Below, in pieces: positions 41,533-51,076 of a stretch of DNA of 64,000 bases (positions are counted from its first letter, which is position 1; the number at the start of each line of letters is the position of its first letter). The notes beneath the pieces were generated by a model. That model worked only from the letters and a program-made list of their open reading frames with translations. It searched no databases and was not told the DNA's origin. This stretch comes from an alpha proteobacterium SCGC AAA028-C07 (GTDB lineage: Bacteria; Pseudomonadota; Alphaproteobacteria; Pelagibacterales; Pelagibacteraceae), in NCBI GenBank assembly GCA_000419465.1, contig ATTB01000001.1, forward strand, positions 1 through 64,000, written 5' to 3'. The position numbers and the translations under genes were made by a program.

Positions 41533-42084
41533 TTAGTCAATAAGATCTATTCCTTTTCTTAAGTAAGCGTATCCGGTCCAAAGTGTTAATGCTGCAGACA
41601 TCCAAAGCAAATATATTCCTAATTGGATTCCATAATTAAATAAAAATTTATCGCCACTGCTTCCAGCTAATAAAATAGAGATAGCAATCATTTGTATCAC
41701 GGTTTTTCCTTTAGATAAATTTGTTACAGGAATATAAATTTGTGCTTTTGCTAAAAACTCTCTTAGTCCTGAAATTAAAATTTCTCTTGTTATTATTATA
41801 ATTGCTGCCACTACATGGGGTCCTTTGATGGTTTGACTCATTATTAAGAGTGCTAGTGCTGTAGCAACTAGAACTTTATCTGCAATTGGATCTAGCAGTT
41901 CACCAAATTTTGATTGTTGTTTATATAATCTAGCAAAAAATCCATCGAGATAATCTGTAAAAGCAGCTATGACAAATATTGCACAAGATAACCAATCACT
42001 TAATTCTCCAGGAAAGTAAAAAACAATTACTAATATCGGAGCAATAAGAATTCTTCCGATAGTTAAAATGTTGGGAATTTTCAT
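41533..42084 (-). CDS. pgsA: CDP-diacylglycerol-glycerol-3-phosphate 3-phosphatidyltransferase
   Basis: TDYLDGFFARLYKQQSKFGELLDPIADKVL CDP-alcohol phosphatidyltransferase motif. Confidence 0.95.
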   Translation of the reverse strand: MKIPNILTIGRILIAPILVIVFYFPGELSDWLSCAIFVIAAFTDYLDGFFARLYKQQSKFGELLDPIADKVLVATALALLIMSQTIKGPHVVAAIIIITREILISGLREFLAKAQIYIPVTNLSKGKTVIQMIAISILLAGSSGDKFLFNYGIQLGIYLLWMSAALTLWTGYAYLRKGIDLID

Positions 42085-43937
42085 TTTTTAGATATTAAAC
42101 TATTTCTATTGAAAAAATTATAGATTTTATTTGCAACTAAATCGCTTATTCCATCTATTTTTTTTATATCTTCGATGCTTGCGTACTCAATTAATTTTAC
42201 AGAACCAAAGTGATTTAATAGCAATTTCTTTCTTCCTTTTCCTATTCCCTCAATTTTATCAAGTGCAGATTGAGCAAAAGTATTCTTTCTATTAATTCTA
42301 TGTGAAAAGACTGCAAATCTGTGCGCTTCGTCTCGTAATCTTTGTAAGAAAAATAACAATACATTATTATTAATTTTGATCTTTTTATTATTATAATAAA
42401 AAGTTTCATCGCCTTGATTTCTTCTCTCACCTTTTGCAATTGCTATCATATTAAGACTAAAATGCCCCAGTTCGTCCAAAACTTTTCTAGCTACATTGTA
42501 ATGACCTTTTCCTCCATCAATTACAATTAAGTCTGGAGATTCAATCTCATTATTTGATTTAATTTTTGCAAATCTTCTAGAAAGGACTTCTTTTAACATT
42601 CCATAATCATCTCCAGGATTAATATTTGTTTTTGATATATTAAATTTTCTATATTTTTTTTTAATAAATCCATTTTTTCCAAATACAACAAAGGCGCCAA
42701 CCGCATTAAGCCCTTGAACATGACTATTGTCGTAAACTTCAATTAGGCTTGGGTTAAAACCTAAATTAAATTCCTTATTAATTAATGATAAAAAATGCTC
42801 ATTGTTATCATTCTCCAATAGTTTTTTATCTAGAGCTAATTGTGCATTCTTAATGGCTAATTTTATGGAAAGCTCCTCATTATTATTTTTTGCAGTTTTT
42901 ATATTAACCTTTTTATTATATTTTTTTTCTAAAGCGGATTTGATTAGATCTAAATCTTTAATACTTTTACTTAAAATAATTTCTTCCGGTGGGATTTTAT
43001 TTTCATAAAACTGAATTAGGAAAGAATAAATAATATCGTCTATAGTATCTTCTTTGTCATGTTTTGGAAAAAAAGCTTGATTTCCCCAGTTTTGTTTTGA
43101 TCTATAAAAAAATACTTCAATGCAAGTAATATTATTTTTTTGAAATGCAGCAATTAAATCTGCATTATTAAAATTATTTTTATTAATTCGTTGAGATGAT
43201 TGAATTTGAGTTAATGCTTTTATTCTATCTCTAATTATTGCTGCTTTTTCATAGTTAAATTTTTTACTTTCAATTTCCATTTCTTTAGAAAGTTTTTTTT
43301 GTATAAGGGCAGATTTGCCATTTAAAAAATTAACGCTGTCTACAACAAGTTTATTATAATCAACTTCATTGATTTCATTTGTACATGGAGCTGAGCATCT
43401 TTTAATTTGATGTAAAATGCATGGTCTCTTTCTATTATTAAAAATTGAATCATCGCACACTCTTAATAAGAATACTTTTTGCAATGTTTTAATTGTCCAG
43501 CTTGCCGAACTAGGAGATGCAAAAGGACCAAAAAAAATGTCACTTTTATTTTGTTTGCCTCTAAATTTAGTTAGCTGAGGAAATTTATGTGATTTTGTTA
43601 GCTGAATATAAGGGAAAGATTTGTCGTCTTTTAGTAATATATTATATCGAGGTTGATTTTTTTTTATTAGATTAGCTTCAAGTAATAATGCTTCAGCTTC
43701 ATTTTGCGTTGAAATGAATTCTAAGTTCTTTGTGCTAGAAATCATCCTTTCTGTTCTGATTGGCAAATAAGACGACGAAATGTAACTGTTTATTCTATTA
43801 GGCAAATTCTTTGCTTTTCCTACGTAAATAATAGTGTTTTTATCATCTAGCATTTTATAAACGCCAGGACCATTAGGTAAAAATTGAATTATGTTTTTTA
43901 TGATTTTTTTGCCTTGATCAAAGTTTTTCATAGTCAT
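42081..43937 (-). CDS. uvrC: excinuclease ABC subunit C
   Basis: GPGVYKMLDDKNTIIYVGKAKNL (GIY-YIG), UVR motif, VYDNSHVQGLNAVGAFVVF, C-terminal HhH. Confidence 0.96.
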   Translation of the reverse strand: MTMKNFDQGKKIIKNIIQFLPNGPGVYKMLDDKNTIIYVGKAKNLPNRINSYISSSYLPIRTERMISSTKNLEFISTQNEAEALLLEANLIKKNQPRYNILLKDDKSFPYIQLTKSHKFPQLTKFRGKQNKSDIFFGPFASPSSASWTIKTLQKVFLLRVCDDSIFNNRKRPCILHQIKRCSAPCTNEINEVDYNKLVVDSVNFLNGKSALIQKKLSKEMEIESKKFNYEKAAIIRDRIKALTQIQSSQRINKNNFNNADLIAAFQKNNITCIEVFFYRSKQNWGNQAFFPKHDKEDTIDDIIYSFLIQFYENKIPPEEIILSKSIKDLDLIKSALEKKYNKKVNIKTAKNNNEELSIKLAIKNAQLALDKKLLENDNNEHFLSLINKEFNLGFNPSLIEVYDNSHVQGLNAVGAFVVFGKNGFIKKKYRKFNISKTNINPGDDYGMLKEVLSRRFAKIKSNNEIESPDLIVIDGGKGHYNVARKVLDELGHFSLNMIAIAKGERRNQGDETFYYNNKKIKINNNVLLFFLQRLRDEAHRFAVFSHRINRKNTFAQSALDKIEGIGKGRKKLLLNHFGSVKLIEYASIEDIKKIDGISDLVANKIYNFFNRNSLISKK

Positions 43938-44334
43938 TTCTTGTTTTAAAGAATTCTATTCCAACAGATTCCGTATTTTTAATTATGTTTAGTTTTTCAA
44001 TCTTTATTTTAATATTTAAAACATTTTGATTTTTAAAAATTTCATAAATAAAATCATTTGCAAAAGATTCTAAAAAATTATATTTTTTTTTTAAAAAAAA
44101 ATTTATTTTGTTAATAATTTCTTCATAATTGAGCACTGAATTAATATTTCCATCAATTACTCTTTTTTGTTTGCTTAAAATTTCAACATTAAATCTTAAT
44201 TTTTGAGGTTTGATTTTCTCAAAGGCATGATAGCCAATAATTGCTTTGCACGTATAATTTTTAATAAAAATTATTTCTTTAGATTTTAATTTTTTTTTAT
44301 CTTCGAAAAGTTTTATAATATTAGTCTTATTCAT
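43918..44334 (-). CDS. dihydroneopterin aldolase-like (FolB family)
   Basis: CKAIIGYHAFEKIKPQKLRFNVEI, ANDFIYEIF; start set at Met 44334 (MNKTNIIKLF); track start is 44379. Confidence 0.78.
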   Translation of the reverse strand: MNKTNIIKLFEDKKKLKSKEIIFIKNYTCKAIIGYHAFEKIKPQKLRFNVEILSKQKRVIDGNINSVLNYEEIINKINFFLKKKYNFLESFANDFIYEIFKNQNVLNIKIKIEKLNIIKNTESVGIEFFKTRNDYEKL

Positions 44335-45082
44335 TAGTTCCAATGATATCTGGAGTTTTCCAATTAAGACTTTGTCCACTATCTACGGCAATGACTTGAC
44401 CAGTAATTGTTTCGCTATTTGCCAATAGATATGCAGTTTTGCATATGTCTTCAATTTTAACAGCCTTACCAAGCAAGGTATTTTTTGATTGTTTGCTAAA
44501 ATGTTTTTGAGTTTGCCTTTTGTTTTTAAGGACGGGGCCGGGAGCAATCGCATTAACTCTAATTGCTGGTGCTAATTTCATGGCTGCAGTTTTTGTTATT
44601 GTATGCAAACCCGTTTTGCTAATGGTGTACGAAAAGAAATATGGTGTTAGTTTAAATATTCTTTGATCTAGAATATTTATAATAGATTTATTTTCAGATA
44701 GATTTTTAATTTTAGAAAATTCTTTAATAAAGATAGCGGGTGCCAAAAGATTAATTTTTATATGATCGTTCCAACTTTTTTCGTTAAAATTTAAAATATC
44801 ATCATTATTAAAAATAGAAGCATTATTTATTATGCAATTAATATTTCCTAATTTTTTATTTGCAGTCGCGATTATTTTTTTTATTGTTTTTACATTCAAA
44901 AGATTGCCTTGAATACAAATGCATTTTACTCCGTATCTTTCTATTTCCCTTTTAAGAATATTGGCTTGTTTTTTTGATTTATTAAAATGAATCGCAATAT
45001 TCCAACCCATTTTTGCGAAATATAAAGATAGTTCTTTACCAATTCTTTGAGAGGATCCTGTAATTAAAATACTTTTATTCAT
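44327..45082 (-). CDS. short-chain dehydrogenase/reductase, possible FolM-type pteridine reductase
   Basis: ITGSSQRIG (TGxxxRxG), CIINNASIF, SYTISKTGL, RVNAIAPGPVL; Met at 45082 preferred to track start 45103. Confidence 0.8.
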   Translation of the reverse strand: MNKSILITGSSQRIGKELSLYFAKMGWNIAIHFNKSKKQANILKREIERYGVKCICIQGNLLNVKTIKKIIATANKKLGNINCIINNASIFNNDDILNFNEKSWNDHIKINLLAPAIFIKEFSKIKNLSENKSIINILDQRIFKLTPYFFSYTISKTGLHTITKTAAMKLAPAIRVNAIAPGPVLKNKRQTQKHFSKQSKNTLLGKAVKIEDICKTAYLLANSETITGQVIAVDSGQSLNWKTPDIIGTNE

Positions 45083-45083
45083 T

Positions 45084-47234
45084 TTACCTGTTTTTTTTCG
45101 CAATCATTCCAGCCTTGCCCTGTGTTGATCTTCCTATTAATTCTTTTTTTACATCATCGTTATAAACTTTAATTTTGCTACTCATATTAATTTCTAATTC
45201 TCTTTCTTGTAGTTTTCTTATTTCATCTCTTATTTTTGCCGCTTGTTCAAATTCTAAGTTGTCAGCAGCTTTTTTCATTTCTTTTTCTAGCATTTTTAAA
45301 TGTTTTTTAAGATTATCACCAATAGGAATGTCATTATCAAAAGTGACATAATCTTTTTCAAAAACCCCTTCCAAAATGTCATTAATTTTTGATTTGATGG
45401 ACTGAGCGGTTATTTTATTTTTTTTGTTATAATCAATTTGTTTAGTTCTTCTTCTGTTAGTTTCATTGATAGCTTTTTTAATACTTTCTGTTTCATTATC
45501 TGCGTACAAAATAACTTTACCGTCAACATTTCTAGCTGCTCTGCCTATAGTTTGTATTAAGGATCTTTCAGATCTTAAGAAGCCTTCTTTATCGGCATCT
45601 AAAATTGCAACAAGAGCACACTCCGGTATGTCCAATCCTTCTCTTAAAAGATTGATACCAATCAAAACATCAAATACACCAAGTCTTAAGTCTCTTATAA
45701 TTTCTATTCTTTCAAGAGTATCAATATCAGAATGCATATAACGGACCTTAATTCCGTTCTCATCGAGATACTCAGTCAAATCTTCAGCCATTTTTTTTGT
45801 AAGCGTAGTAACAAGTATTCTTTGATTATTTTTAGTGACGGTAATGCATTCATTCAGTAAATCATCCACTTGATTTTTGGCTGGTCTGATAAAAATTGGA
45901 GGATCTATTAGTCCAGTTGGTCTTATAATTTGTTCCGCAAAAACTCCTTTGCTTTGATTTAATTCCCATTCACTTGGCGTTGCAGAAACAAAAATTGTTT
46001 GAGGTCTCATCATATCCCATTCTTCAAATTTTAATGGTCTATTATCCATACAAGAAGGAAGTCTAAAGCCATAATCGGATAAAGTTTTTTTTCTAGTATA
46101 GTCTCCTTTGTACATTCCGTTTAACTGAGGAATAGTGACATGGCTTTCATCAACAAATACTAAACAATTGTCAGGAAGATATTCGAATAATGTTGGAGGT
46201 GGTTCACCAGGATTTCTTCCAGATAAAAATCTGGAATAATTTTCTATTCCAGCGCAACTCCCTGTGGCTTCAATCATTTCAAGATCATATCTAGTCCTTT
46301 CCTCTAATCTTTGTGCTTCTAAAAGTTTCTTTTCATTTCTAAATTTTTCTAAAGTAAGAATTAATTCTTTTTTTATTTCTTTAATTGCTTTTTCTACTGT
46401 TGGTCTAGGTGTGATATAGTGACTATTTCCATATAATTTTATTAAATTAATTTCTTTATTGTCAGCTCCAGTCAGTGGATCAAAGGACTTTATCTGAGTT
46501 ATTTTATTATCTTCAATTGTAATTCTCCATGCCTCATCTTCATAATGAGATGGAAAAACTTCTATATTCTCTCCTCTAACCCTAAAAGTTCCTCTATGAA
46601 AATTTTGATCATTTCTTTTGTATTGAAGCTCAACAAGCCCTTTAATAATTTTATCTCTTTCATAGCTTTCATTTTTTTTAAAAATCAAAGTCATTTTACT
46701 GTAAGAGTCCACAGATCCTAATCCGTAAATACAAGACACGCTTGAAACAATAATGACATCATCTCTTTCTAAGAGAGATCTGGTAGCAGAATGTCTCATT
46801 CTATCTATCTGTTCATTAATAGAAGCTTCTTTTTCTATATAAGTATCCGATCTTGGAACGTAAGCTTCTGGAGTATAGTAGTCATAATAAGAAACGAAAT
46901 ATTCAACGGCGTTATTAGGGAAAAAATTTTTCATTTCACCATATAATTGGGCAGCCAAAGTTTTATTTGGTGCAAGAATTAAAGCCGGACGATTTAATTC
47001 TTCGATGATTTTGGCCATTGTAAAAGTTTTTCCAGAACCAGTCACGCCAAGCAAAACTTGATTTTTTTTGTTGTTTAATATTTCTGTTTTTAAAAAAGAA
47101 ATAGCCTTTGGCTGGTCACCTGCAGGAGTGTATTCAGTTATTAGTTGAAATTTTTTTCCACCTTCTAATTTTTTTGAAGAAAGCTCTTTCGTATTTGATT
47201 TTTCTAATATATTAGTTTCAGAAAGATTTTGCAT
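45084..47234 (-). CDS. uvrB: excinuclease ABC subunit B
   Basis: [44 protein letters not shown]-terminal UVR motif. Confidence 0.97.
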   Translation of the reverse strand: MQNLSETNILEKSNTKELSSKKLEGGKKFQLITEYTPAGDQPKAISFLKTEILNNKKNQVLLGVTGSGKTFTMAKIIEELNRPALILAPNKTLAAQLYGEMKNFFPNNAVEYFVSYYDYYTPEAYVPRSDTYIEKEASINEQIDRMRHSATRSLLERDDVIIVSSVSCIYGLGSVDSYSKMTLIFKKNESYERDKIIKGLVELQYKRNDQNFHRGTFRVRGENIEVFPSHYEDEAWRITIEDNKITQIKSFDPLTGADNKEINLIKLYGNSHYITPRPTVEKAIKEIKKELILTLEKFRNEKKLLEAQRLEERTRYDLEMIEATGSCAGIENYSRFLSGRNPGEPPPTLFEYLPDNCLVFVDESHVTIPQLNGMYKGDYTRKKTLSDYGFRLPSCMDNRPLKFEEWDMMRPQTIFVSATPSEWELNQSKGVFAEQIIRPTGLIDPPIFIRPAKNQVDDLLNECITVTKNNQRILVTTLTKKMAEDLTEYLDENGIKVRYMHSDIDTLERIEIIRDLRLGVFDVLIGINLLREGLDIPECALVAILDADKEGFLRSERSLIQTIGRAARNVDGKVILYADNETESIKKAINETNRRRTKQIDYNKKNKITAQSIKSKINDILEGVFEKDYVTFDNDIPIGDNLKKHLKMLEKEMKKAADNLEFEQAAKIRDEIRKLQERELEINMSSKIKVYNDDVKKELIGRSTQGKAGMIAKKNR

Positions 47235-47257
47235 ATTCCAAAATATAATTAATTTAA

Positions 47258-48478
47258 ATGTCTATACTATCAACTTCTTTATCGAGAATAAAAGAATCTC
47301 CTACAATTGCAATTACTCAGAAAGCTAGACTGTTAAAAGAAAGCGGAAAAGAAGTAATAGCTTTAGCTTCGGGAGAACCAGATTTTGACACTCCAGACAA
47401 TATAAAAGCTGCTGCAATTAAAGCTATTAAAGAAGGCCAAACAAAATATACGGCCGTTGATGGGACTCCAGAGTTAAAGAAAGCAATTGTTAATAAATTT
47501 AAAAGAGAGAATAATTTAAGTTTCGATGTAGAAAATATTACAGTTGGAACAGGCGGTAAGCAGGTAATTTATAACTGCATTCTTGCAACTATTAATCCAG
47601 GAGATGAAGTTATTATTCCAGCGCCATATTGGGTTTCATATCCTGATATAGTTTTATTAGCTGGAGGAACTCCAAAGTTTGTAGAGTGCGATGAACAAAG
47701 TGATTTTAAGATTTCTGCAGAACAACTTGAACAATTAATAACAAACAAGACAAAGTGGTTTATTTTAAATTCTCCAGCTAATCCTACTGGAATGTGTTAC
47801 TCAAGATCAGAGTTAACTGAATTAGTTAAGGTTTTAAAAAAACATAAACACGTTAACATTTTAACAGACGATATCTATGAGCATATTATTTATCAAGATG
47901 TCAAAAGCGCTAATGATCCAAAATTTGTAAACATTTTAGAAATTGATAGCGCTCTAAAAGATAGAACTATAGTTATAAATGGAGTGAGTAAAGCTTATGC
48001 AATGACAGGCTGGAGAATTGGATATGCTGCTGGTCCAAAAGAATTAATAAAAGGAATACAGAAAATTCAATCTCAATCAACGACCAATCCATCTTCTATA
48101 AGTCAAGCCGCTGCAGTCGAAGCTCTTAATGGAGATCAAAGTTTTATTAACACTAGAGCTTTAGAGTTTAAAAAAAGAAGAGATTTTGTTGTCCATGCCC
48201 TAAATAATATTAATGGATTAACCTGCGTAAATCCTCAGGGTGCATTTTATGTTTTTCCTAATTGTAAAAAGACAATGAATAAAAAAACATCTAGTGGAAA
48301 AATTATTAAAAACGATACAGATTTTGCAACTTACTTATTAGAAGAGACGGGCGTTGCAATTGTTCAAGGGTCAGCATTTGGATTAGAAGGTTATTTTAGA
48401 ATTTCTTATGCAACTTCTATGCAAATTTTAGAAAAAGCCGTAATAAAGATTAAAAGTTTTTGCGAAAGTCTAAAATAG
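47258..48478 (+). CDS. aspartate/aromatic aminotransferase (class I)
   Basis: [35 protein letters not shown]. Confidence 0.93.
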   Translation: MSILSTSLSRIKESPTIAITQKARLLKESGKEVIALASGEPDFDTPDNIKAAAIKAIKEGQTKYTAVDGTPELKKAIVNKFKRENNLSFDVENITVGTGGKQVIYNCILATINPGDEVIIPAPYWVSYPDIVLLAGGTPKFVECDEQSDFKISAEQLEQLITNKTKWFILNSPANPTGMCYSRSELTELVKVLKKHKHVNILTDDIYEHIIYQDVKSANDPKFVNILEIDSALKDRTIVINGVSKAYAMTGWRIGYAAGPKELIKGIQKIQSQSTTNPSSISQAAAVEALNGDQSFINTRALEFKKRRDFVVHALNNINGLTCVNPQGAFYVFPNCKKTMNKKTSSGKIIKNDTDFATYLLEETGVAIVQGSAFGLEGYFRISYATSMQILEKAVIKIKSFCESLK

Positions 48479-48480
48479 TC

Positions 48481-49422
48481 TTAGTGGTTAGATAAATGTC
48501 TTTCAGCCTCAAGAGCAGCCATGCATCCCATTCCAGCCGCTGTAACAGCTTGTCTATATAGTTTATCTTTTACATCTCCTGCAGCAAATACTCCTGGCAC
48601 ATTAGTCTTTGTAGAGTCGGGCTGAGTTATTATATAGCCGTTACTATCCATATTGATTTGTCCTTTAAACAAAGCTGTTGCCGGGTCATGTCCGATTGCA
48701 ACAAAAAGTCCATGTGTTTGAATTTCTGTGATGGTATTTGTTTTGATATTTTTTAATTTAACAGCAGTTACTCCTTTAGGGTTTTCTGTTCCGACAATTT
48801 CTGAAACAACACTATCCCAAATCACATTGATTTTTGGATGCGAAAACAATTTTTTTTGTAATAATTTTTCTGCCTTTAGTTCACCTTTTCTGTGAACAAG
48901 TGTTATTTTTTTTGCAAAATTTGTAAGAAATAGAGATTCTTCAACTGCAGAATTTCCTCCTCCCACAACAACAACATCTTTGTTTTTATAAAAGAAACCG
49001 TCACAAGTTGCGCAAGCAGAAACGCCAAATCCTTTATACTTTTCCTCTGAATCTAAATTTAACCATCTCGCCTGTGCGCCAGTTGAAATAATAATGCTTT
49101 CTGCAAAGTAATGAGTTCCGGAGTCTCCAATTATTTCAAAAGGTTTTTTATTAAAATTAACTGTAGAGATATGATCTTCAATGAATTTTGTTCCAACTTT
49201 TAGCGCCTGTTCTTTCATTTGTTCCATTAACCAAGGACCTTGAATTACATCTGCAAATCCTGGGAAATTTTCAACATCAGTAGTGATCGTTAACTGACCG
49301 CCTGGTTGTGAACCAGCAATTAAAACTGGTTCAAGCATTGCCCTTGCGGCATAAATTGCGGCTGTATATCCGGCGGGACCAGACCCAATAATAATTACTT
49401 TATTTATTTTATCGACATTCAT
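48481..49422 (-). CDS. trxB: thioredoxin reductase
   Basis: IGSGPAGYTAAIYAARA, SACATCDGFFYKN (CATC), GVFAAGDVKDKLYRQAVTAAGMGCMAA; start MNVDKINKV at 49422. Confidence 0.96.
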   Translation of the reverse strand: MNVDKINKVIIIGSGPAGYTAAIYAARAMLEPVLIAGSQPGGQLTITTDVENFPGFADVIQGPWLMEQMKEQALKVGTKFIEDHISTVNFNKKPFEIIGDSGTHYFAESIIISTGAQARWLNLDSEEKYKGFGVSACATCDGFFYKNKDVVVVGGGNSAVEESLFLTNFAKKITLVHRKGELKAEKLLQKKLFSHPKINVIWDSVVSEIVGTENPKGVTAVKLKNIKTNTITEIQTHGLFVAIGHDPATALFKGQINMDSNGYIITQPDSTKTNVPGVFAAGDVKDKLYRQAVTAAGMGCMAALEAERHLSNH

Positions 49423-49469
49423 TGTAGATTTTAATTTATAATACTTATAATTAATTATCATTTTAAACA

Positions 49470-50414
49470 ATGAGATATTTTAAAGCATTATTATTAACAG
49501 AAGGCGCTCATGGCATGGTGAGCCAAGTAGAAGGTTTAGCAAAAGCTTTAAAATTGGATTTTAATCATTGTTTTGTAAATTTAAAAAAACCATGGAGATA
49601 CTTTCCTATAAATTTAGTGCCCGTTAGCAAATCTGTTATTGATGGAAAAATTCCAGATCAAATAGAGAATCAAATTCTGATTTCATGCGGAAAAAATAGT
49701 ATTATTTCTTCTTTGTTTTTAAAAAGAAATAATAAGAATTTATTCAATATTCATATTCAGAACCCTAAAGTCAATTTTTCAAATTTTGATTTAATTGTTG
49801 CTCCCGAGCATGATCAAATAAAAGGAAGCAACGTATTAAGCACGTTTGGCGCCCTTCATTATATTACTAAACAAGAAATCGATAATAGTAGTAATTTTTT
49901 CTCAAAATATAATTTATCTGAAAAAGACAAGATTGTTTCTTTAATCCTAGGAGGCCCCAATAGGTATTATGATTTTAACGAGATTGATCTTGGAAATATT
50001 TTTTTATCAATAAGAGATCATTTTTTAAACAAAGGTTTTAAATTAATTCTTGTTAGATCAAGAAGAACACCAGACAATATTATTGATTTTGCTAAAAAGT
50101 TTTTTTTAAATTCAGCGGTTATTATTGATTTTGTCAGTAAAGAATTTTATTTATCAGCTCTTAAATTATCCAAAACAATTATTGTAACTTGCGATTCTAC
50201 TTCAATGGTTTCTGAGTGTGCGGTCACACAAAAGCCAATATTTGTGGCTAAAATGAAGGCAAAGAGAAGAAATAATAGGTTTGAGTATTTTCTTAATAGT
50301 TTTAGAGAGAAGGGGATTATTAAATTTTTGGGAGAAAATACTGATAATTGGAGTTATCCGGAATTAGATGAGACAAAACGTATTGCGAGAATAATAAAAG
50401 AAAGGTTAAATTAG
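49470..50414 (+). CDS. ELM1/GtrOC1-like (DUF1022) putative nucleoside-diphosphate-sugar epimerase family
   Basis: LLTEGAHGMVSQVEGLAKAL, LILGGPNRYYDF, VTCDSTSMVSECAVTQKPIFVAKM. Confidence 0.8.
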   Translation: MRYFKALLLTEGAHGMVSQVEGLAKALKLDFNHCFVNLKKPWRYFPINLVPVSKSVIDGKIPDQIENQILISCGKNSIISSLFLKRNNKNLFNIHIQNPKVNFSNFDLIVAPEHDQIKGSNVLSTFGALHYITKQEIDNSSNFFSKYNLSEKDKIVSLILGGPNRYYDFNEIDLGNIFLSIRDHFLNKGFKLILVRSRRTPDNIIDFAKKFFLNSAVIIDFVSKEFYLSALKLSKTIIVTCDSTSMVSECAVTQKPIFVAKMKAKRRNNRFEYFLNSFREKGIIKFLGENTDNWSYPELDETKRIARIIKERLN

Positions 50415-50419
50415 TATTA

Positions 50420-51076
50420 ATGAGTTTTTTAAAATCATTTCAAAATAAATCAGCTTATTCAAACTATCCATTTGATCACTGGGAGTTAACAGAACCATTG
50501 ACTGATGGGCAAATAAAAGAAATTTGTGAAGCAAAGGTTCCGGAAATTAAAATTGATTTTGATGGTACTAGAGCAGTAGACGGCGGTGCAGGGACATATA
50601 GATCTGGAGATCCAACTGGTGGAAAAGCAGGAAAGATAAGAGAGTTTGTTACAAAGGTTAATTATAAAGACTATCCGCATTTAAAAAAATTTATCGATGA
50701 ATTATGTAAGATGGAAACAGCTAAATATGTTGGTTCAAAAATTAAAAAAGATTTAAGCAAAGCTTATGTGCGAGTTGAAATCATAGCTGACAGAGTTGGT
50801 TTTTGGCTAAAACCCCATTGTGACATTAAAGAAAAATTAATGTCCTGCCTGTTATTTGCAAATCCAGATAATTATGAATCTGAAGAGTTAGGCACTGATT
50901 TCTATGATAAGAATTTAAAGTTAGTAAAAACTGTCCCTTATAAAAATAATTATGGATATGTTTTTACAAGCGGTCCTGACACTTGGCATGGATTAGAGAA
51001 AAAAGAGATCAAAAGAGACAGAAGATGTCTTCAAGTAAATTATGTAACTTTCGAAACTGACTGGAAAGTTAATTAA
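50420..51076 (+). CDS. putative 2OG-Fe(II) oxygenase-like protein
   Basis: Candidate HxD...H...[16 protein letters not shown] and [22 protein letters not shown]. Confidence 0.65.
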   Translation: MSFLKSFQNKSAYSNYPFDHWELTEPLTDGQIKEICEAKVPEIKIDFDGTRAVDGGAGTYRSGDPTGGKAGKIREFVTKVNYKDYPHLKKFIDELCKMETAKYVGSKIKKDLSKAYVRVEIIADRVGFWLKPHCDIKEKLMSCLLFANPDNYESEELGTDFYDKNLKLVKTVPYKNNYGYVFTSGPDTWHGLEKKEIKRDRRCLQVNYVTFETDWKVN

